DNA from: an uncultured Arenicella sp.
GTDB taxonomy: Bacteria; Pseudomonadota; Gammaproteobacteria; Arenicellales; Arenicellaceae
Direction of reading: 5' to 3'
DNA length: 64,000 bases
Assembly (NCBI GenBank): GCA_947499305.1
Contig: CANMNN010000012.1
Location: 46,638-110,637 of the forward strand
Position 1 is the first letter of the stretch; every line of letters begins with the position of its first letter. The notes beneath the pieces are model-generated. The model worked only from the letters and a program-made list of their open reading frames with translations, was not told where the DNA came from and did not search any database. A program made the position numbers and the translations under genes. Shown here piece after piece: positions 20,858 to 30,302 of the stretch.

Positions 20858-21799
20858 TTATTTGAGGAGTGTCGCCATTAATTTGACTAACGCGCGCAAA
20901 TGTAGCGGCTTTACCTTGAGTGCTTTGCATAGATAGCGACGACTCGCAGTTATATCCTTATTCGCCAAGCTCGAACCCAAAAAATAATAGTAATCGGCAT
21001 TTGACTGTTTAGATTCGCTGGGTGCTTGGTTTTGCAATTCGTTTAGCTTTCTAAGACGCGCCAGAATTGGTGCTTCGGAAAAACCCCTAGCGCGTGCATG
21101 TGTGCATTCAATTATGAACTCGGCTGTCAAAAATTGATGTTCTCGTTTGGTGAAGCTTATGGATGAGTGAGCAACTGCGGCTAAGTAGAGAACCTCGGTG
21201 ATCGACTGATGTTCTCCGAGTTCAATAATGCGAGACCATAGGTCAATGTCTTGTGCGACTAAGAATTCTCTACGGTAGCCGCCGGCTTCTTGATAAGCTG
21301 AGCGTTTAAACATAACGCTTCCATGGTGAGGCGGCCCCTCTAGTTCGGTGGGATTCGATGCTTTTAAACCATATTTCGCACTTTTCGGCGATTGTACGGT
21401 AGTACTCAGTTGTTCTCCTTGCGGGCCGATAAAAGTGGTCGCTGTTGAGCTCATCACAAGCTCAGGAGTCGTAGTAAATGCTTCAATTTGTTTGGCGAAT
21501 CGGGTAGGTAACGACCGATCTCCATTATCATGTCGTGCTATTAACTCGCCCTCAGCCAGTGCGCAGCCAATAGCAAGAGCTTGTGTTAATCCGGTATTTT
21601 CCTGTTCAATGATTTTAATTCTAGAGTCGAGCTCGCTGTATTGTTCGAGCACGCTTTGAGAGTCATCCTTCGAACCGTCATTGATGATAATGAATTCGAA
21701 ATCGTCAAAGGTTTGTGACAACACGCTGTTAATGGTGTCGGGTAGAAACTCGACTCCATTGAATACACTCATTACAACCGACAACTTAGGGTCTGACAT
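20858..21799 (-). CDS. glycosyltransferase, GT2 family
   Basis: GT-A glycosyltransferase of about 313 residues. Start region KLSVVMSVFNGVEFLPDTIN, then FEFIIINDGSKDDS, the donor-site AEGELIARHDNGDRS and an RREFLVAQDIDLWSRI segment are typical of GT2 enzymes building surface glycans. DND replaces the more common DxD in the metal site. The ATG at 21799 aligns with family members; a TTG at 21811 adds four residues. Part of the block B operon. Confidence 0.87.
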   Translation of the reverse strand: MSDPKLSVVMSVFNGVEFLPDTINSVLSQTFDDFEFIIINDGSKDDSQSVLEQYSELDSRIKIIEQENTGLTQALAIGCALAEGELIARHDNGDRSLPTRFAKQIEAFTTTPELVMSSTATTFIGPQGEQLSTTVQSPKSAKYGLKASNPTELEGPPHHGSVMFKRSAYQEAGGYRREFLVAQDIDLWSRIIELGEHQSITEVLYLAAVAHSSISFTKREHQFLTAEFIIECTHARARGFSEAPILARLRKLNELQNQAPSESKQSNADYYYFLGSSLANKDITASRRYLCKALKVKPLHLRALVKLMATLLK

Positions 21800-21858
21800 T
21801 GATATCGCCAAAAAAATGATTCATTAGATTAAACATCTAGCAGGACGACTCGATTAAT

Positions 21859-22812
21859 TCAGTCTCTTATGCGTTGACTTAGCGTAGCTACGCGTTGCCA
21901 ACCAAAAGAATTAGAAAATAGCGAATAGAGCTTATATTCGAACTTCTCTAATAGGCTTGAAGACGCATCATTACATATATTGATAAGGTGTTTAGCTTCA
22001 TTTATTAGGTTCTGCGCCGCACACTGACGGGCTAGCATGAATGCCATACGGGCAAAACGTTTTGATTCTGGGTTCGAGCGAGCAATGTTAGCAGTACGCG
22101 CGTGTTTGTAAATTAGGCGATAGGCTTTGGCCTTGTCGGCGAGCTTGATGGTTTGTTGCCGATCTATTTGGCCATAGTGCAAGTCTTCATGGTGACGAAT
22201 CATAACAAGGGCCTCATTCTGATAATTTAGTTTTATTCCTAGGCTTGCTAGCCGGCAGTCGTACTCCCAATCCTCTTGGTTCTTTAGATCCATCCATGGG
22301 CCGACTTGATTCAGTACGTTTGCTCTATAAAGTGGCGCAGGAGTGCCCCAAATTCTTCCTCCGAGCATTGCTGGGAACATTGTCTTAAAACATTTGCCAG
22401 TGCGCATCCAAGTGGCGTCTAACAAATTTCCATTAATATGTCGGTATTCTTGCACGCAGTATGACACGCCAACTTCACAGGCTTGGTTTAAGCCAGCGAC
22501 TTGTTTCGCGAACTTTTCTGGATACAGTAAGTCGTCGCTATCCAAAAATTGAATAAATTCACCATTCGCTCTATCTAAACCTGCCTGACGAGCCATCGCG
22601 GGCCCAGAGTTGCTGATTGTGATAGACGATACTACCGAGTGATTTTCTACTAGGTGATTGATTACCTGCTGCGTGGTGTCGGTAGAACCATCGTTTACAA
22701 TAATTATTTCGATTGACTGATAAGTCTGCGCGAGCACGCTGTCGACGGCCTCGAGCAACATCTCTGGACGGTTGTATACCGGAATAATTGTACTAACTAA
22801 CCCCTGCTGCAT
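21859..22812 (-). CDS. glycosyltransferase, GT2 family
   Basis: GT-A glycosyltransferase of 317 residues with LVSTIIPVYNRPEMLLEAVD, IEIIIVNDGSTDTT, GEFIQFLDSDDLLYPEKFA (metal-binding DSDD) and NQEDWEYDCRLASLG. I place the start at ATG 22812, only 2 nt after the asnB stop, where GGGGGCAAGG can act as ribosome-binding site. The longer frame from 22884 would add 24 residues with no family match and overlap asnB by 70 nt. The C-terminal third is helical and basic. Confidence 0.88.
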   Translation of the reverse strand: MQQGLVSTIIPVYNRPEMLLEAVDSVLAQTYQSIEIIIVNDGSTDTTQQVINHLVENHSVVSSITISNSGPAMARQAGLDRANGEFIQFLDSDDLLYPEKFAKQVAGLNQACEVGVSYCVQEYRHINGNLLDATWMRTGKCFKTMFPAMLGGRIWGTPAPLYRANVLNQVGPWMDLKNQEDWEYDCRLASLGIKLNYQNEALVMIRHHEDLHYGQIDRQQTIKLADKAKAYRLIYKHARTANIARSNPESKRFARMAFMLARQCAAQNLINEAKHLINICNDASSSLLEKFEYKLYSLFSNSFGWQRVATLSQRIRD

Positions 22813-22814
22813 GC

Positions 22815-24608
22815 TTATGCCTTGCCCCCTGAAGGCAATACACCTATTGATTCGCTCCAGAGCGATAGTATCAGAAGCTTCCATGCGAGATTTGAGAACA
22901 AACTGATAGCGCGTGGAAAGCCATAACCGACTTGACGATCATTAAAATAGCGCTCCATTGCATCACGCAGCTGCAAACGATCTACCCATGATTCTGGTGC
23001 TAATATTCGCTCTTTTGCATACTCACGAAAGCTCGGAGAGGTCTCAAGCCAATTGCTAGCAATACCCGCACCAAATTTACGTCGATTAATAATTTTCTCT
23101 GGTAACAAGTCGTAACGTTGTGCCATTGATTTCAAAACTAGCTTTTCATCGTTGAGACTGACTAGTTGATCAGCTGGAATTTGATATGCAATGTCGGCTA
23201 TCCGAGAATCTAAAAAGGGCGTGCGCGCTTCAATACTCGTTGACATGCTTGCTTTATCAACTTTCATCACATAATTATTTGGCAACTGATTGCGTGTCTC
23301 AAATAGCCGAATTGCTGAGAATAAATCGTTATTGCACTGATCTAAATAGGATTTCATCAACTTCCTGAATTCCTTATAGTTCGACCCGTGCCTTCGGCCA
23401 ATGTATTGTCTGTAAAGTAGAAATAGCCGAGCCTCCATTGGTAAGCCCATGTTGGACAGGGCTTGCTTGAAAATACCATAGCCTCCAAAAAGTTCGTCGG
23501 AGCCTTCGCCAACTAAAACAACCTTGATGTTGTGTTCTTGGCACTTTGAGTACAAAAGCTTTGTGGAGACCATGCCCCAATCAGAAAAAATATCATCAAA
23601 GTGGGCGGGTAGGGCGTCGAGTTGCGCTAGTATTTCTTCCGGCTTGATCAGTATTTCTTTATGTACAGAGCCAATGCTATCGCTAACCATTTTTGCATAA
23701 GGACGTTCATCGATATCCGAACCTGAGAAACCCATGCTGAAAGTATGCACACGGTTTTGTTTTGCTGCTATCGACGCAATCAAGCTCGAGTCTAAGCCTC
23801 CTGATAAGAGCAGGCCGACTGGTACGTCGGCCACTAAATGTTCCTCTACAACTTCACTGAGTGCGTTATATAAAGTTTCTTCAAGATCTTTAGGACTTTG
23901 TCTCTCGGAGGTGTCCAGTTCCGGAGAATAGAATCGAATTTGTGATGACGCCCCGCTGGCCGTGATTTCTAGCCTGTGGCCGGGTTGCAATTTAAAGACG
24001 TTTTCGAAGATGGTTTGTTCGGGTGAGATGGCGTAGCCAAACTCCAAGTATTGACTCAAGCTTGTGTCTGAAACTTCAGGAGTAAAAGAGTCTATGTTTA
24101 AAAATGACTTTAGTTCTGATGCAAATGCCACTCCTTTAGAGTCAGGCAATCGCCAATAATATAAGGGCTTAATACCAAGTGGATCACGAAATAAATGCAG
24201 AATCTTCGAGTTCTCGTCCCAAATTGCGATTGCATACATACCGTGTAGTTTACTTGTAAATTCCACACCCCATTCGCAATAGGCTTTGAGTACCACTTCT
24301 GAGTCAGAGGCCGAAGTAAATGTATGCCCTTTGCGTACCAACTCAGACCGGAGTTCTTTGTAATTGTAGATTTCGCCATTGATTATCATTACATAGCCGA
24401 GGGGGCTAAACATGGGTTGATTGGCGGCGTCACTTAAATCGATGATACTTAAACGGTTGTGACCTAGGTAAACCTGATTGTTCTCACTATGAAACTCTCC
24501 TGTTGCATCAGGCCCTCGATGATTCTGCGCGAATGTGAATTTTTCAGCCTGAGGCCTGAAAGCCGGGCTTAAAGAGCTCTCGATCAACCAGCCGCTTAAA
24601 CCGCACAT
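22815..24608 (-). CDS. asparagine synthase (glutamine-hydrolysing)-like amidotransferase
   Basis: A 597-residue, two-domain enzyme. The N-terminal class II glutamine amidotransferase starts with Cys2 (MCGLSGWLIE) and includes RGPDATGEF, NGEIYNYKELR and GMYAIAIWDE. The C-terminal ATP-pyrophosphatase domain has LLLSGGLDSSLIAS and VVLVGEGSDELFGGYG. Full length and key residues are intact. AsnB-like enzymes inside surface-glycan operons often amidate a uronic acid or modify a precursor rather than make free asparagine. Embedded between glycosyltransferase genes with overlaps, that is the likelier role here, by inference. Confidence 0.9.
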   Translation of the reverse strand: MCGLSGWLIESSLSPAFRPQAEKFTFAQNHRGPDATGEFHSENNQVYLGHNRLSIIDLSDAANQPMFSPLGYVMIINGEIYNYKELRSELVRKGHTFTSASDSEVVLKAYCEWGVEFTSKLHGMYAIAIWDENSKILHLFRDPLGIKPLYYWRLPDSKGVAFASELKSFLNIDSFTPEVSDTSLSQYLEFGYAISPEQTIFENVFKLQPGHRLEITASGASSQIRFYSPELDTSERQSPKDLEETLYNALSEVVEEHLVADVPVGLLLSGGLDSSLIASIAAKQNRVHTFSMGFSGSDIDERPYAKMVSDSIGSVHKEILIKPEEILAQLDALPAHFDDIFSDWGMVSTKLLYSKCQEHNIKVVLVGEGSDELFGGYGIFKQALSNMGLPMEARLFLLYRQYIGRRHGSNYKEFRKLMKSYLDQCNNDLFSAIRLFETRNQLPNNYVMKVDKASMSTSIEARTPFLDSRIADIAYQIPADQLVSLNDEKLVLKSMAQRYDLLPEKIINRRKFGAGIASNWLETSPSFREYAKERILAPESWVDRLQLRDAMERYFNDRQVGYGFPRAISLFSNLAWKLLILSLWSESIGVLPSGGKA

Positions 24609-25663
24609 GGGTCTTCCTCCTGCTCTAAGACTTGGTTTTCTTTAAGCCAGGCAATGCGTGCGCTTGGGCTTTGTTCGCTGAGTTCTCGATAGAGCTTTAG
24701 CGTTGGTGCATTGTCGAGGTCTAGCTTTTCAATTTGAGCGCCATGCCATTGATGTATCAAACACTGATTACCATACGGCCATATGTTTAGAGTTTGCGCG
24801 CGTTCCCAAAACTCATTGTCTTCGCCGCCCCAACCAATAAAGCGCTGGTCAAACCCTCCAACCGCATGAAAAGCCTTAAGCGAACAGCCTATAGAGCCAC
24901 CACCTTCTGCGTTTTGCATGATGCTTTCCACCTCTAACGTGTGGTCGAGGCTATTGGTGAGTCTTAAGGTGTGACTTGACGCCTCGCTTAGGTAAAAAAT
25001 AAAGCGTTTTAAGTTAACAAAATCAAAGCCCTTGCGCACCAGACGAAGTGTTTCAAAGGCGTATGAATTTGAGACTAGCAGGTCGTTATCATGGAATATC
25101 ACGCACGGGCTATTGGCGGCAACGGCCCCAACATTAAAAGCAAGTGCTCGATTGTAAGCTTGATTTTCAGTGCCCGGTTTATGATGTATGTACTTAACCC
25201 AGCTTGGTAAGGCTTCTTTTATCTTGGGCTGGTGGTCGAGCTCTACAACGATACATTCAATTGAACAACCTTTTTGTGCGGCTATCGACTCCAGTGTCTT
25301 AAGCAATAGGCTCAAGCGAGGGCGGCCACGGTGACCGATAATAAAAGCCACATCTGCAGTCATTTCAGTGTTAGTCGTTTTGTCCTGAGGTGCGTTGGCA
25401 AAACTAAAGCTAGCGCTCTTCAAAGCTTGCTTTAGTAAGAGCTTTGAAAATAGCGGAAATATTTTTGGTAGATACAGGTCTGAGGTCCATTGCCATTGAC
25501 AATGAACACCGAAGGGCGATCGATTGACTATAACGCGCTGCTTACGATTACGAACCAATAACCATGCCTTACTGTTACCTAATTTAGTTGCAAGAAGCTT
25601 AACTAGATAGCAAGGAGCGTCCAGTATGATTGCGCCTATTTTTTGTCTTAGTGAGTACACCAT
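24596..25663 (-). CDS. glycosyltransferase with galactosyltransferase-type C-terminal domain
   Basis: A 355-residue protein. After a basic N-terminal region of about 100 residues, a GT-A core begins (DVAFIIGHRGRPRLSLLLKT, then CVIFHDNDLLVS with the DND metal site). GGFDQRFIGWGGEDNEFWERA is the signature of the Glyco_transf_7C family seen in beta-1,4-galactosyltransferases and polypeptide GalNAc-transferases. The start is ATG 25663, 2 nt after the sulfotransferase stop. A GTG at 25681 is possible. Its 3' end overlaps asnB by 13 nt. Confidence 0.85.
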   Translation of the reverse strand: MVYSLRQKIGAIILDAPCYLVKLLATKLGNSKAWLLVRNRKQRVIVNRSPFGVHCQWQWTSDLYLPKIFPLFSKLLLKQALKSASFSFANAPQDKTTNTEMTADVAFIIGHRGRPRLSLLLKTLESIAAQKGCSIECIVVELDHQPKIKEALPSWVKYIHHKPGTENQAYNRALAFNVGAVAANSPCVIFHDNDLLVSNSYAFETLRLVRKGFDFVNLKRFIFYLSEASSHTLRLTNSLDHTLEVESIMQNAEGGGSIGCSLKAFHAVGGFDQRFIGWGGEDNEFWERAQTLNIWPYGNQCLIHQWHGAQIEKLDLDNAPTLKLYRELSEQSPSARIAWLKENQVLEQEEDPCAV

Positions 25664-25665
25664 AG

Positions 25666-26592
25666 TCAGATATGATCCCACGGTAGTGCTCGACCCAAAA
25701 GGGCTGCAAGCGCTTTATTTTCTTCTCGATAATAGTCTTTCAGTTGCTTCAAGTTCTCAGGCGCTATGACGGTTTTATTATCGCCAACGAAGTGCGGAAT
25801 GAGTTTCTGAGGCGCGAGCTCGAAAGTGGGGATTCCGCTAAGGTCACAAATTTTGTTTAAAGCCGACTGGGTGTCATTTTTTAAGTCTTCGCTGAAAAGT
25901 ATTTCTATGCTCTCCCTACTGAAGTAATTCAAAAAAAGCCTCAGTTGTCGAGCGTATAAACCATATTCAACAATAGGGTATTCGATGCGATTGCCATCAA
26001 GTAATACCTCAATTTCTTCAGATATATCATCGGCAAAATTTTTGCCGAAGTTTCTGCGACGTTTAACTGATTTTTTGAGGTTGTTTTTAACCCAGCCTGA
26101 TTGCACAAACCAATCAGGGTTTGGGCTGGCTAGCTTTTTATACATAAACCAAGAAGATACTGCACGCGAAACCGGTTCGCGCAGCACTGCGGCGATCCTA
26201 ACGTTTGGGTTGAAAGCGTGAATCTTACCGGCCACATCTTCTGCATCGAGCAAATAGGAAGGAGAGGTATCAATCGAATAAAAAGGAGCGTTCCAAGTGA
26301 ACCTTTTTGGGAATTTCGCTAGGTATCGCGCTTCGGTCTGCTCATTCGGCTTGCATGAATTGAAAAAATTCAATTCTTTTTGTTGTGGAACATCAATGTT
26401 GGGGTGTTCTGATAAATAATTATACAGGGCCGTGGTGCCGCCTTTTTGAGCCCCAACGATAATCAATTTGATTTGAGGCTCCGCCGTGCAAAAGCCGATG
26501 TCTTTTAGGATATTAATGCTTCGATGCTTTATGCGCCGCAAACTGTTTAATACGACTTCATACGGCCTGGTGTTTTTCTGAGTGAGAGACAC
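25666..26592 (-). CDS. sulfotransferase (heparan-type fold)
   Basis: PAPS-dependent sulfotransferase of 308 residues, closer to heparan-sulfate N-/O-sulfotransferases than the gene at 17778. The PAPS loop is KLIIVGAQKGGTTALYNYL near residues 38-56, followed by HPNIDVPQQKELNFF. The 3'-phosphate motif is RIAAVLREPVSRAVSSWFMY. The start codon appears to be GTG at 26592. The gene lies 2 nt after the upstream GT4 gene. Two sulfotransferases in one locus point to a polymer sulfated at two positions. Confidence 0.88.
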   Translation of the reverse strand: MSLTQKNTRPYEVVLNSLRRIKHRSINILKDIGFCTAEPQIKLIIVGAQKGGTTALYNYLSEHPNIDVPQQKELNFFNSCKPNEQTEARYLAKFPKRFTWNAPFYSIDTSPSYLLDAEDVAGKIHAFNPNVRIAAVLREPVSRAVSSWFMYKKLASPNPDWFVQSGWVKNNLKKSVKRRRNFGKNFADDISEEIEVLLDGNRIEYPIVEYGLYARQLRLFLNYFSRESIEILFSEDLKNDTQSALNKICDLSGIPTFELAPQKLIPHFVGDNKTVIAPENLKQLKDYYREENKALAALLGRALPWDHI

Positions 26593-26594
26593 AG

Positions 26595-27959
26595 TTATTT
26601 AGCCTGCTTGCTGCCAATCGTCAGCTTTTTCGAAATCGAATCTGAAAATTGGTTTGGATAGCTATGCGGCCATTCGCTACCAGCGCTGACGTGCTTATTT
26701 CGAATGCTGAGAGTCGTTCTGAACTTCTCCAATAGTTTTAAACCCGTTGCTCCAAACATAGAGAACATGATTGAGGTCGCACGACCAACGTCGTGAGACC
26801 TGACGCTTTCTCGTGAATATAGACGAACTGGTAGATGAAGTACTTCATTGAAGCAATGAACCCAGGCGTCTATGGATTTTGTGTGAGTATATTTCTCTTT
26901 AATCAGAGATAAGGCATGCTCATTAATTTGATTTCGTTTGGTCAGTTCACTGGCAATTTTAATCTGCTCAACTGCGCCATCGATATCACCGATATTAAAT
27001 AGTAAACAGTTTTTCCCATGCACTAAGCTTCGCTCCTCAATATGACCGTGGTAACGACTTGACACAAAACATACTCCTTGGCTCATCGCCTCCCAAGCTA
27101 CGATCGGGCCCGTCTCCCATTCTGAGGTCAGCAAAAAGAGATCAGATTTTTGGTATACCTCAGAATTGACTTCCTCTGGTTTGATAACACCTAAGTACTT
27201 AATTCTTTGGCTGTACTCAGGGTGATTATCGAGCCATGCTTGGAAACTCGGTAAACTAGGGCCATCACCGGCGACTATGATAGATAGCTCATCTATCTCT
27301 TTTAGTGCTTTGGAGAAAATCAACAAAGCATCTGCAAAACGTTTTTGCTGTTCGTCGAACCTACCTGCGTAGGCCAATGTTAACCCGTTTGATTTTGCTT
27401 TCAACTTACTAAGGTTTGCATCGTTGACCTCAACGCCATACGGTGCGTAAATGGAACGGCTATCTTCTAGTCCACTAGAGGCATTAATAAGTTCTTGTGT
27501 TAAACGATTAGTCGAAACTACCGCATCGATAATTTTATTGTTATCTCGAATGCCTGCAAAAAAAGTTTGATCGATGCCATGTAAGCTAGTGACGACCCTA
27601 AGTTTGATTTTGTGGTTTCGGCGAATATTGTTAACAGCTTGATAAACGTCAACAATATTTACCACCACGACTAGATCGGGGCTTAGCTTGAGTAGCAATT
27701 GTTCGATTGCTTGGATGCGCCCTTGTGCGGTGCCAGATTGATTCTCTAAAATTTCAAGGCGGTCTATTTTATGGCTTTGGGTGTATTTTTCTACGTTGTG
27801 ATGTTCACCGCTTGCGAGTGCTAAGCTGGCTTCATAGCCTCTACTCTCGAGCCCGGGGAGTATATAGTCTAACCAGTTTTGCACCCCACCAAGCGGGTAG
27901 GCCGATGGAGCAACAAAGACTACCTTTTTTATGCCGAGCTGAGACACCGAATTAGACAT
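26595..27959 (-). CDS. glycosyltransferase, GT4 family
   Basis: GT-B glycosyltransferase of 454 residues. The N-terminal half has VVFVAPSAYPLGGVQNWLDY and VVTSLHGIDQTFF. The donor domain has LTLAYAGRFDEQQKRFADAL, LSIIVAGDGPS and LTSEWETGPIVAWEAMSQG, the E-x7-E element. The start is ATG 27959, overlapping the ATPase gene by 8 nt. About 70 residues follow the usual end of the domain; they are basic and of unknown role. Confidence 0.87.
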   Translation of the reverse strand: MSNSVSQLGIKKVVFVAPSAYPLGGVQNWLDYILPGLESRGYEASLALASGEHHNVEKYTQSHKIDRLEILENQSGTAQGRIQAIEQLLLKLSPDLVVVVNIVDVYQAVNNIRRNHKIKLRVVTSLHGIDQTFFAGIRDNNKIIDAVVSTNRLTQELINASSGLEDSRSIYAPYGVEVNDANLSKLKAKSNGLTLAYAGRFDEQQKRFADALLIFSKALKEIDELSIIVAGDGPSLPSFQAWLDNHPEYSQRIKYLGVIKPEEVNSEVYQKSDLFLLTSEWETGPIVAWEAMSQGVCFVSSRYHGHIEERSLVHGKNCLLFNIGDIDGAVEQIKIASELTKRNQINEHALSLIKEKYTHTKSIDAWVHCFNEVLHLPVRLYSRESVRSHDVGRATSIMFSMFGATGLKLLEKFRTTLSIRNKHVSAGSEWPHSYPNQFSDSISKKLTIGSKQAK

Positions 27960-29178
27960 CAATTTGCCATTGCAAGGTCGGTGATAGAAGCCCTAGGCGG
28001 CCCGCAGGAATCGGGCAATGCTCGGGTGAAATCAACAGGTCAAGGTTAACCTCTTCTGCGTTAACCTTGCCGTCTTTATCGGATACATGAACTAAGGCGG
28101 TAACAATATAATTACCCGGTTTGAGAAGTTGCGGGGGAATAGTACAACGAAGGGTCTCGGTTTCGTTTTTCTGGCGAACACCAAGGTAATCTTCATCCCA
28201 AGATGTGAGCAAAATGTTGCCGAAAACATCAGTTAGTCGGACCGCTGGCGAGAATTGTAAAGTGCGCATTGACTCTAAATCGAGTCGTACGACTACTGAC
28301 TCAGAGTACTGGTAAGTATTACCTGGCGAAGAGTCTGTAGACTCTATGCCTACACGCTTTAAGTAGGTGTGTTTATTATTTTCATCGACCCAAGTCGCGT
28401 CGTCGCATTTATCAACAGAAAGGTACTTAGATATCGCTTCTTCAGGCGATCCATCATAGGCGATTTCTCCATCTTTGAGGTAGATTATTCGGGAACAGAG
28501 GCTCTTTACCGCAGTCATATTATGGCTAACAAACAACACTGTTCGGCCAGTCTTTGCAGTGTCTCTTAGTTTTCCTAAACACTTTTGTTGAAACGCCTGA
28601 TCTCCAACAGCGAGAACTTCGTCGATTATCAAAATGTCTGGGTTAAGATGCGCGGCAACTGAAAACGCTAGGCGAACGTACATCCCGCTAGAATAACGCT
28701 TAACCGGTGTGTCTAGAAAATCAGCAACTTCGGCGAACTTTACAATATCGTCGAGCTGTTGTTCTATCTCCGTTCGATTCATCCCAAGGATTGAACCATT
28801 AAGAAATATGTTCTCGCGGCCGCTTAATTCTGGGTGGAATCCGGTGCCTACCTCAAGCAGGCTTGCCATACGACCAGTGTAGTTGATTTCACCCTTAGTT
28901 GGACTAGTAATTCGGCTCAGTATCTTTAATAAGGTGCTTTTACCGGCACCATTTCTGCCAATAACGCCGACAACCTCACCTGGCTCAACATCAAAGCTTA
29001 TATCGTTTAGAGCCCAGAAGCTTTTCAGCTCATTGCCTTCACCTCTCAAGCGTTTCAAGTTATCGAGAGGCTTCCTGAGAGCACTGAGGACCATCTCCCG
29101 GAAACTGGAACCCGATTCGCGTTGCTGGCCAAGTTGATATTGCTTGGCCAAACCTCTTACTGTAATGGCCTTTTTCAT
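27952..29178 (-). CDS. polysaccharide ABC transporter, ATP-binding protein (Wzt-like)
   Basis: ATPase of the ABC exporter that moves undecaprenyl-linked polysaccharide across the inner membrane, 408 residues. Walker A is GVIGRNGAGKSTLLKILS near 71-88, the signature is YSSGMYVRLAFSVAAHL, and Walker B is ILIIDEVLAVGD. From about residue 280 a beta-rich C-terminal extension follows, of the Wzt carbohydrate-binding type (SVVVRLDLESMR, PGNYIVTALVHVSD). That extension would recognise the chain end or a modification. ATGA overlap with the permease gene indicates coupled translation. Confidence 0.92.
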   Translation of the reverse strand: MKKAITVRGLAKQYQLGQQRESGSSFREMVLSALRKPLDNLKRLRGEGNELKSFWALNDISFDVEPGEVVGVIGRNGAGKSTLLKILSRITSPTKGEINYTGRMASLLEVGTGFHPELSGRENIFLNGSILGMNRTEIEQQLDDIVKFAEVADFLDTPVKRYSSGMYVRLAFSVAAHLNPDILIIDEVLAVGDQAFQQKCLGKLRDTAKTGRTVLFVSHNMTAVKSLCSRIIYLKDGEIAYDGSPEEAISKYLSVDKCDDATWVDENNKHTYLKRVGIESTDSSPGNTYQYSESVVVRLDLESMRTLQFSPAVRLTDVFGNILLTSWDEDYLGVRQKNETETLRCTIPPQLLKPGNYIVTALVHVSDKDGKVNAEEVNLDLLISPEHCPIPAGRLGLLSPTLQWQIDV

Positions 29179-29999
29179 ATGATGTCTGCGAAGCGTCGTT
29201 GTGTTTTTTCAAAATAGAGCATACCGACGATAAAGATGACAATTGTCAGAGCCAGAGAGATAATCGTGCCGAACACATCAATTGGCTGCCCCAGAAAGCT
29301 AGCTCTAATGCCGTTAATCCATGCGTACATTGGGTTTAAGTAGAGAATCCATTGCCATTTTTCTGGTACGAAAGATACCGGATACAGTACAGGAGTTATA
29401 TACATCCAAATTTGCATTAGATAAGCGATAACGTAACGAAAATCGCGATAAGTTACCGTAACTGCAGATAACCAGCTTCCTAGCCCCATTGAAAGAAAAA
29501 TTAAACCGGCCAAGAAAAAAGGTAGATACAGAATGCTCCAAGAAATTGATTGTGAATAAAAGAGCATTAGAAGAACAAGTAGTACCGCGCTGATCAAAAA
29601 ATCGACCATTGAAACCCCGATCGATGCAATAGGGACAATGATTCGAGGGAAGTAGACTTTGCTGACCAAGTTGCTAGCATTGACCAGAGATAAGCCTGAG
29701 CTGCTGACGGACGTAGAGAAAAAGTTCCAAGCTAAAAGGCCGGAGAAAACGAATACAGGGTAGGGGTATCCGTCAGAGGGTATCTTGGCAAGCTTGCCAA
29801 ATATAATTGAGAAAATAGCAATCATCGTCAAGGGTTGGAGTACCGCCCATGCGACTCCCATCACCGTTTGCTTATAGCGCACTTTTAAATCGCGCAGCAT
29901 CATAACCCATACCAGTTCTCGGTACTCGAATAGCTCCTTAGTGTCTATAAACGACCAATTTGAATTTGGGCGTACTGTCGTCACTTTTTTGATAGTCAC
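29175..29999 (-). CDS. polysaccharide ABC transporter, permease (Wzm-like)
   Basis: Integral membrane half of the exporter, 274 residues with six hydrophobic segments (ABC-2 type). The N-terminal amphipathic region YRELVWVMMLRDLKVRYKQT precedes GVAWAVLQPLTMIAIFSIIF, a hallmark of the Wzm/KpsM/TagG group; LNPMYAWINGIRASFLG lies near the C-terminus. It appears to start at GTG 29999 with no obvious ribosome-binding site. It is the first gene of block B, divergent from the polymerase-like gene at 30303. Confidence 0.9.
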   Translation of the reverse strand: MTIKKVTTVRPNSNWSFIDTKELFEYRELVWVMMLRDLKVRYKQTVMGVAWAVLQPLTMIAIFSIIFGKLAKIPSDGYPYPVFVFSGLLAWNFFSTSVSSSGLSLVNASNLVSKVYFPRIIVPIASIGVSMVDFLISAVLLVLLMLFYSQSISWSILYLPFFLAGLIFLSMGLGSWLSAVTVTYRDFRYVIAYLMQIWMYITPVLYPVSFVPEKWQWILYLNPMYAWINGIRASFLGQPIDVFGTIISLALTIVIFIVGMLYFEKTQRRFADII

Positions 30000-30302
30000 T
30001 TGTGTATAAACATTGCGTATTCGGCTCTGATAGCCTTAAACATGCAATACCACTCTCATTCGGATTATGTGTCACGCAATTGTACATCAATGATTGCGTT
30101 TTAGATTAATCGTGACGTTTTAATTGATCGCTTTAACATTTTTTTGCCATTGCATGCCCACACTGCAGTGTTTAGATAGTATGCTCTGAATGCTAATAGA
30201 GCATATTTTAAGAGGAAAAAATTTCTCTCTCGACGCATAGAATACTGGCGAATATGCGGAACAGTCATGTAACCAAATGAACTTCAGACACCTAAAGACT
30301 CT
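30000..30302. promoter_or_regulatory. divergent intergenic region between blocks B and C
   Basis: This 303-bp, AT-rich stretch separates the ABC permease gene (minus) from the polymerase-like gene (plus) and should hold both promoters. I could not pick a convincing -35/-10 pair. The clearest elements are a stem-loop with a T-run at 30180-30209 and a second AGAGGAAA/TTTCTCT stem just after it. No coding region is seen. Confidence 0.4.
30180..30209 (+). terminator. stem-loop with T-run in the leader of the polymerase-like gene
   Basis: TATGCTCT (30180-30187) pairs perfectly with AGAGCATA (30198-30205) across a 10-nt loop and is followed by TTTT. It lies about 95 bp upstream of the start at 30303, so it could be a leader attenuator. 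Confidence 0.45.

Noticed and set aside
22813..22884. N-terminal extension of the GT2 protein into asnB
   Set aside because: The 24 extra residues do not belong to the GT2 fold, and the ATG at 22812 is correctly placed after the asnB stop.
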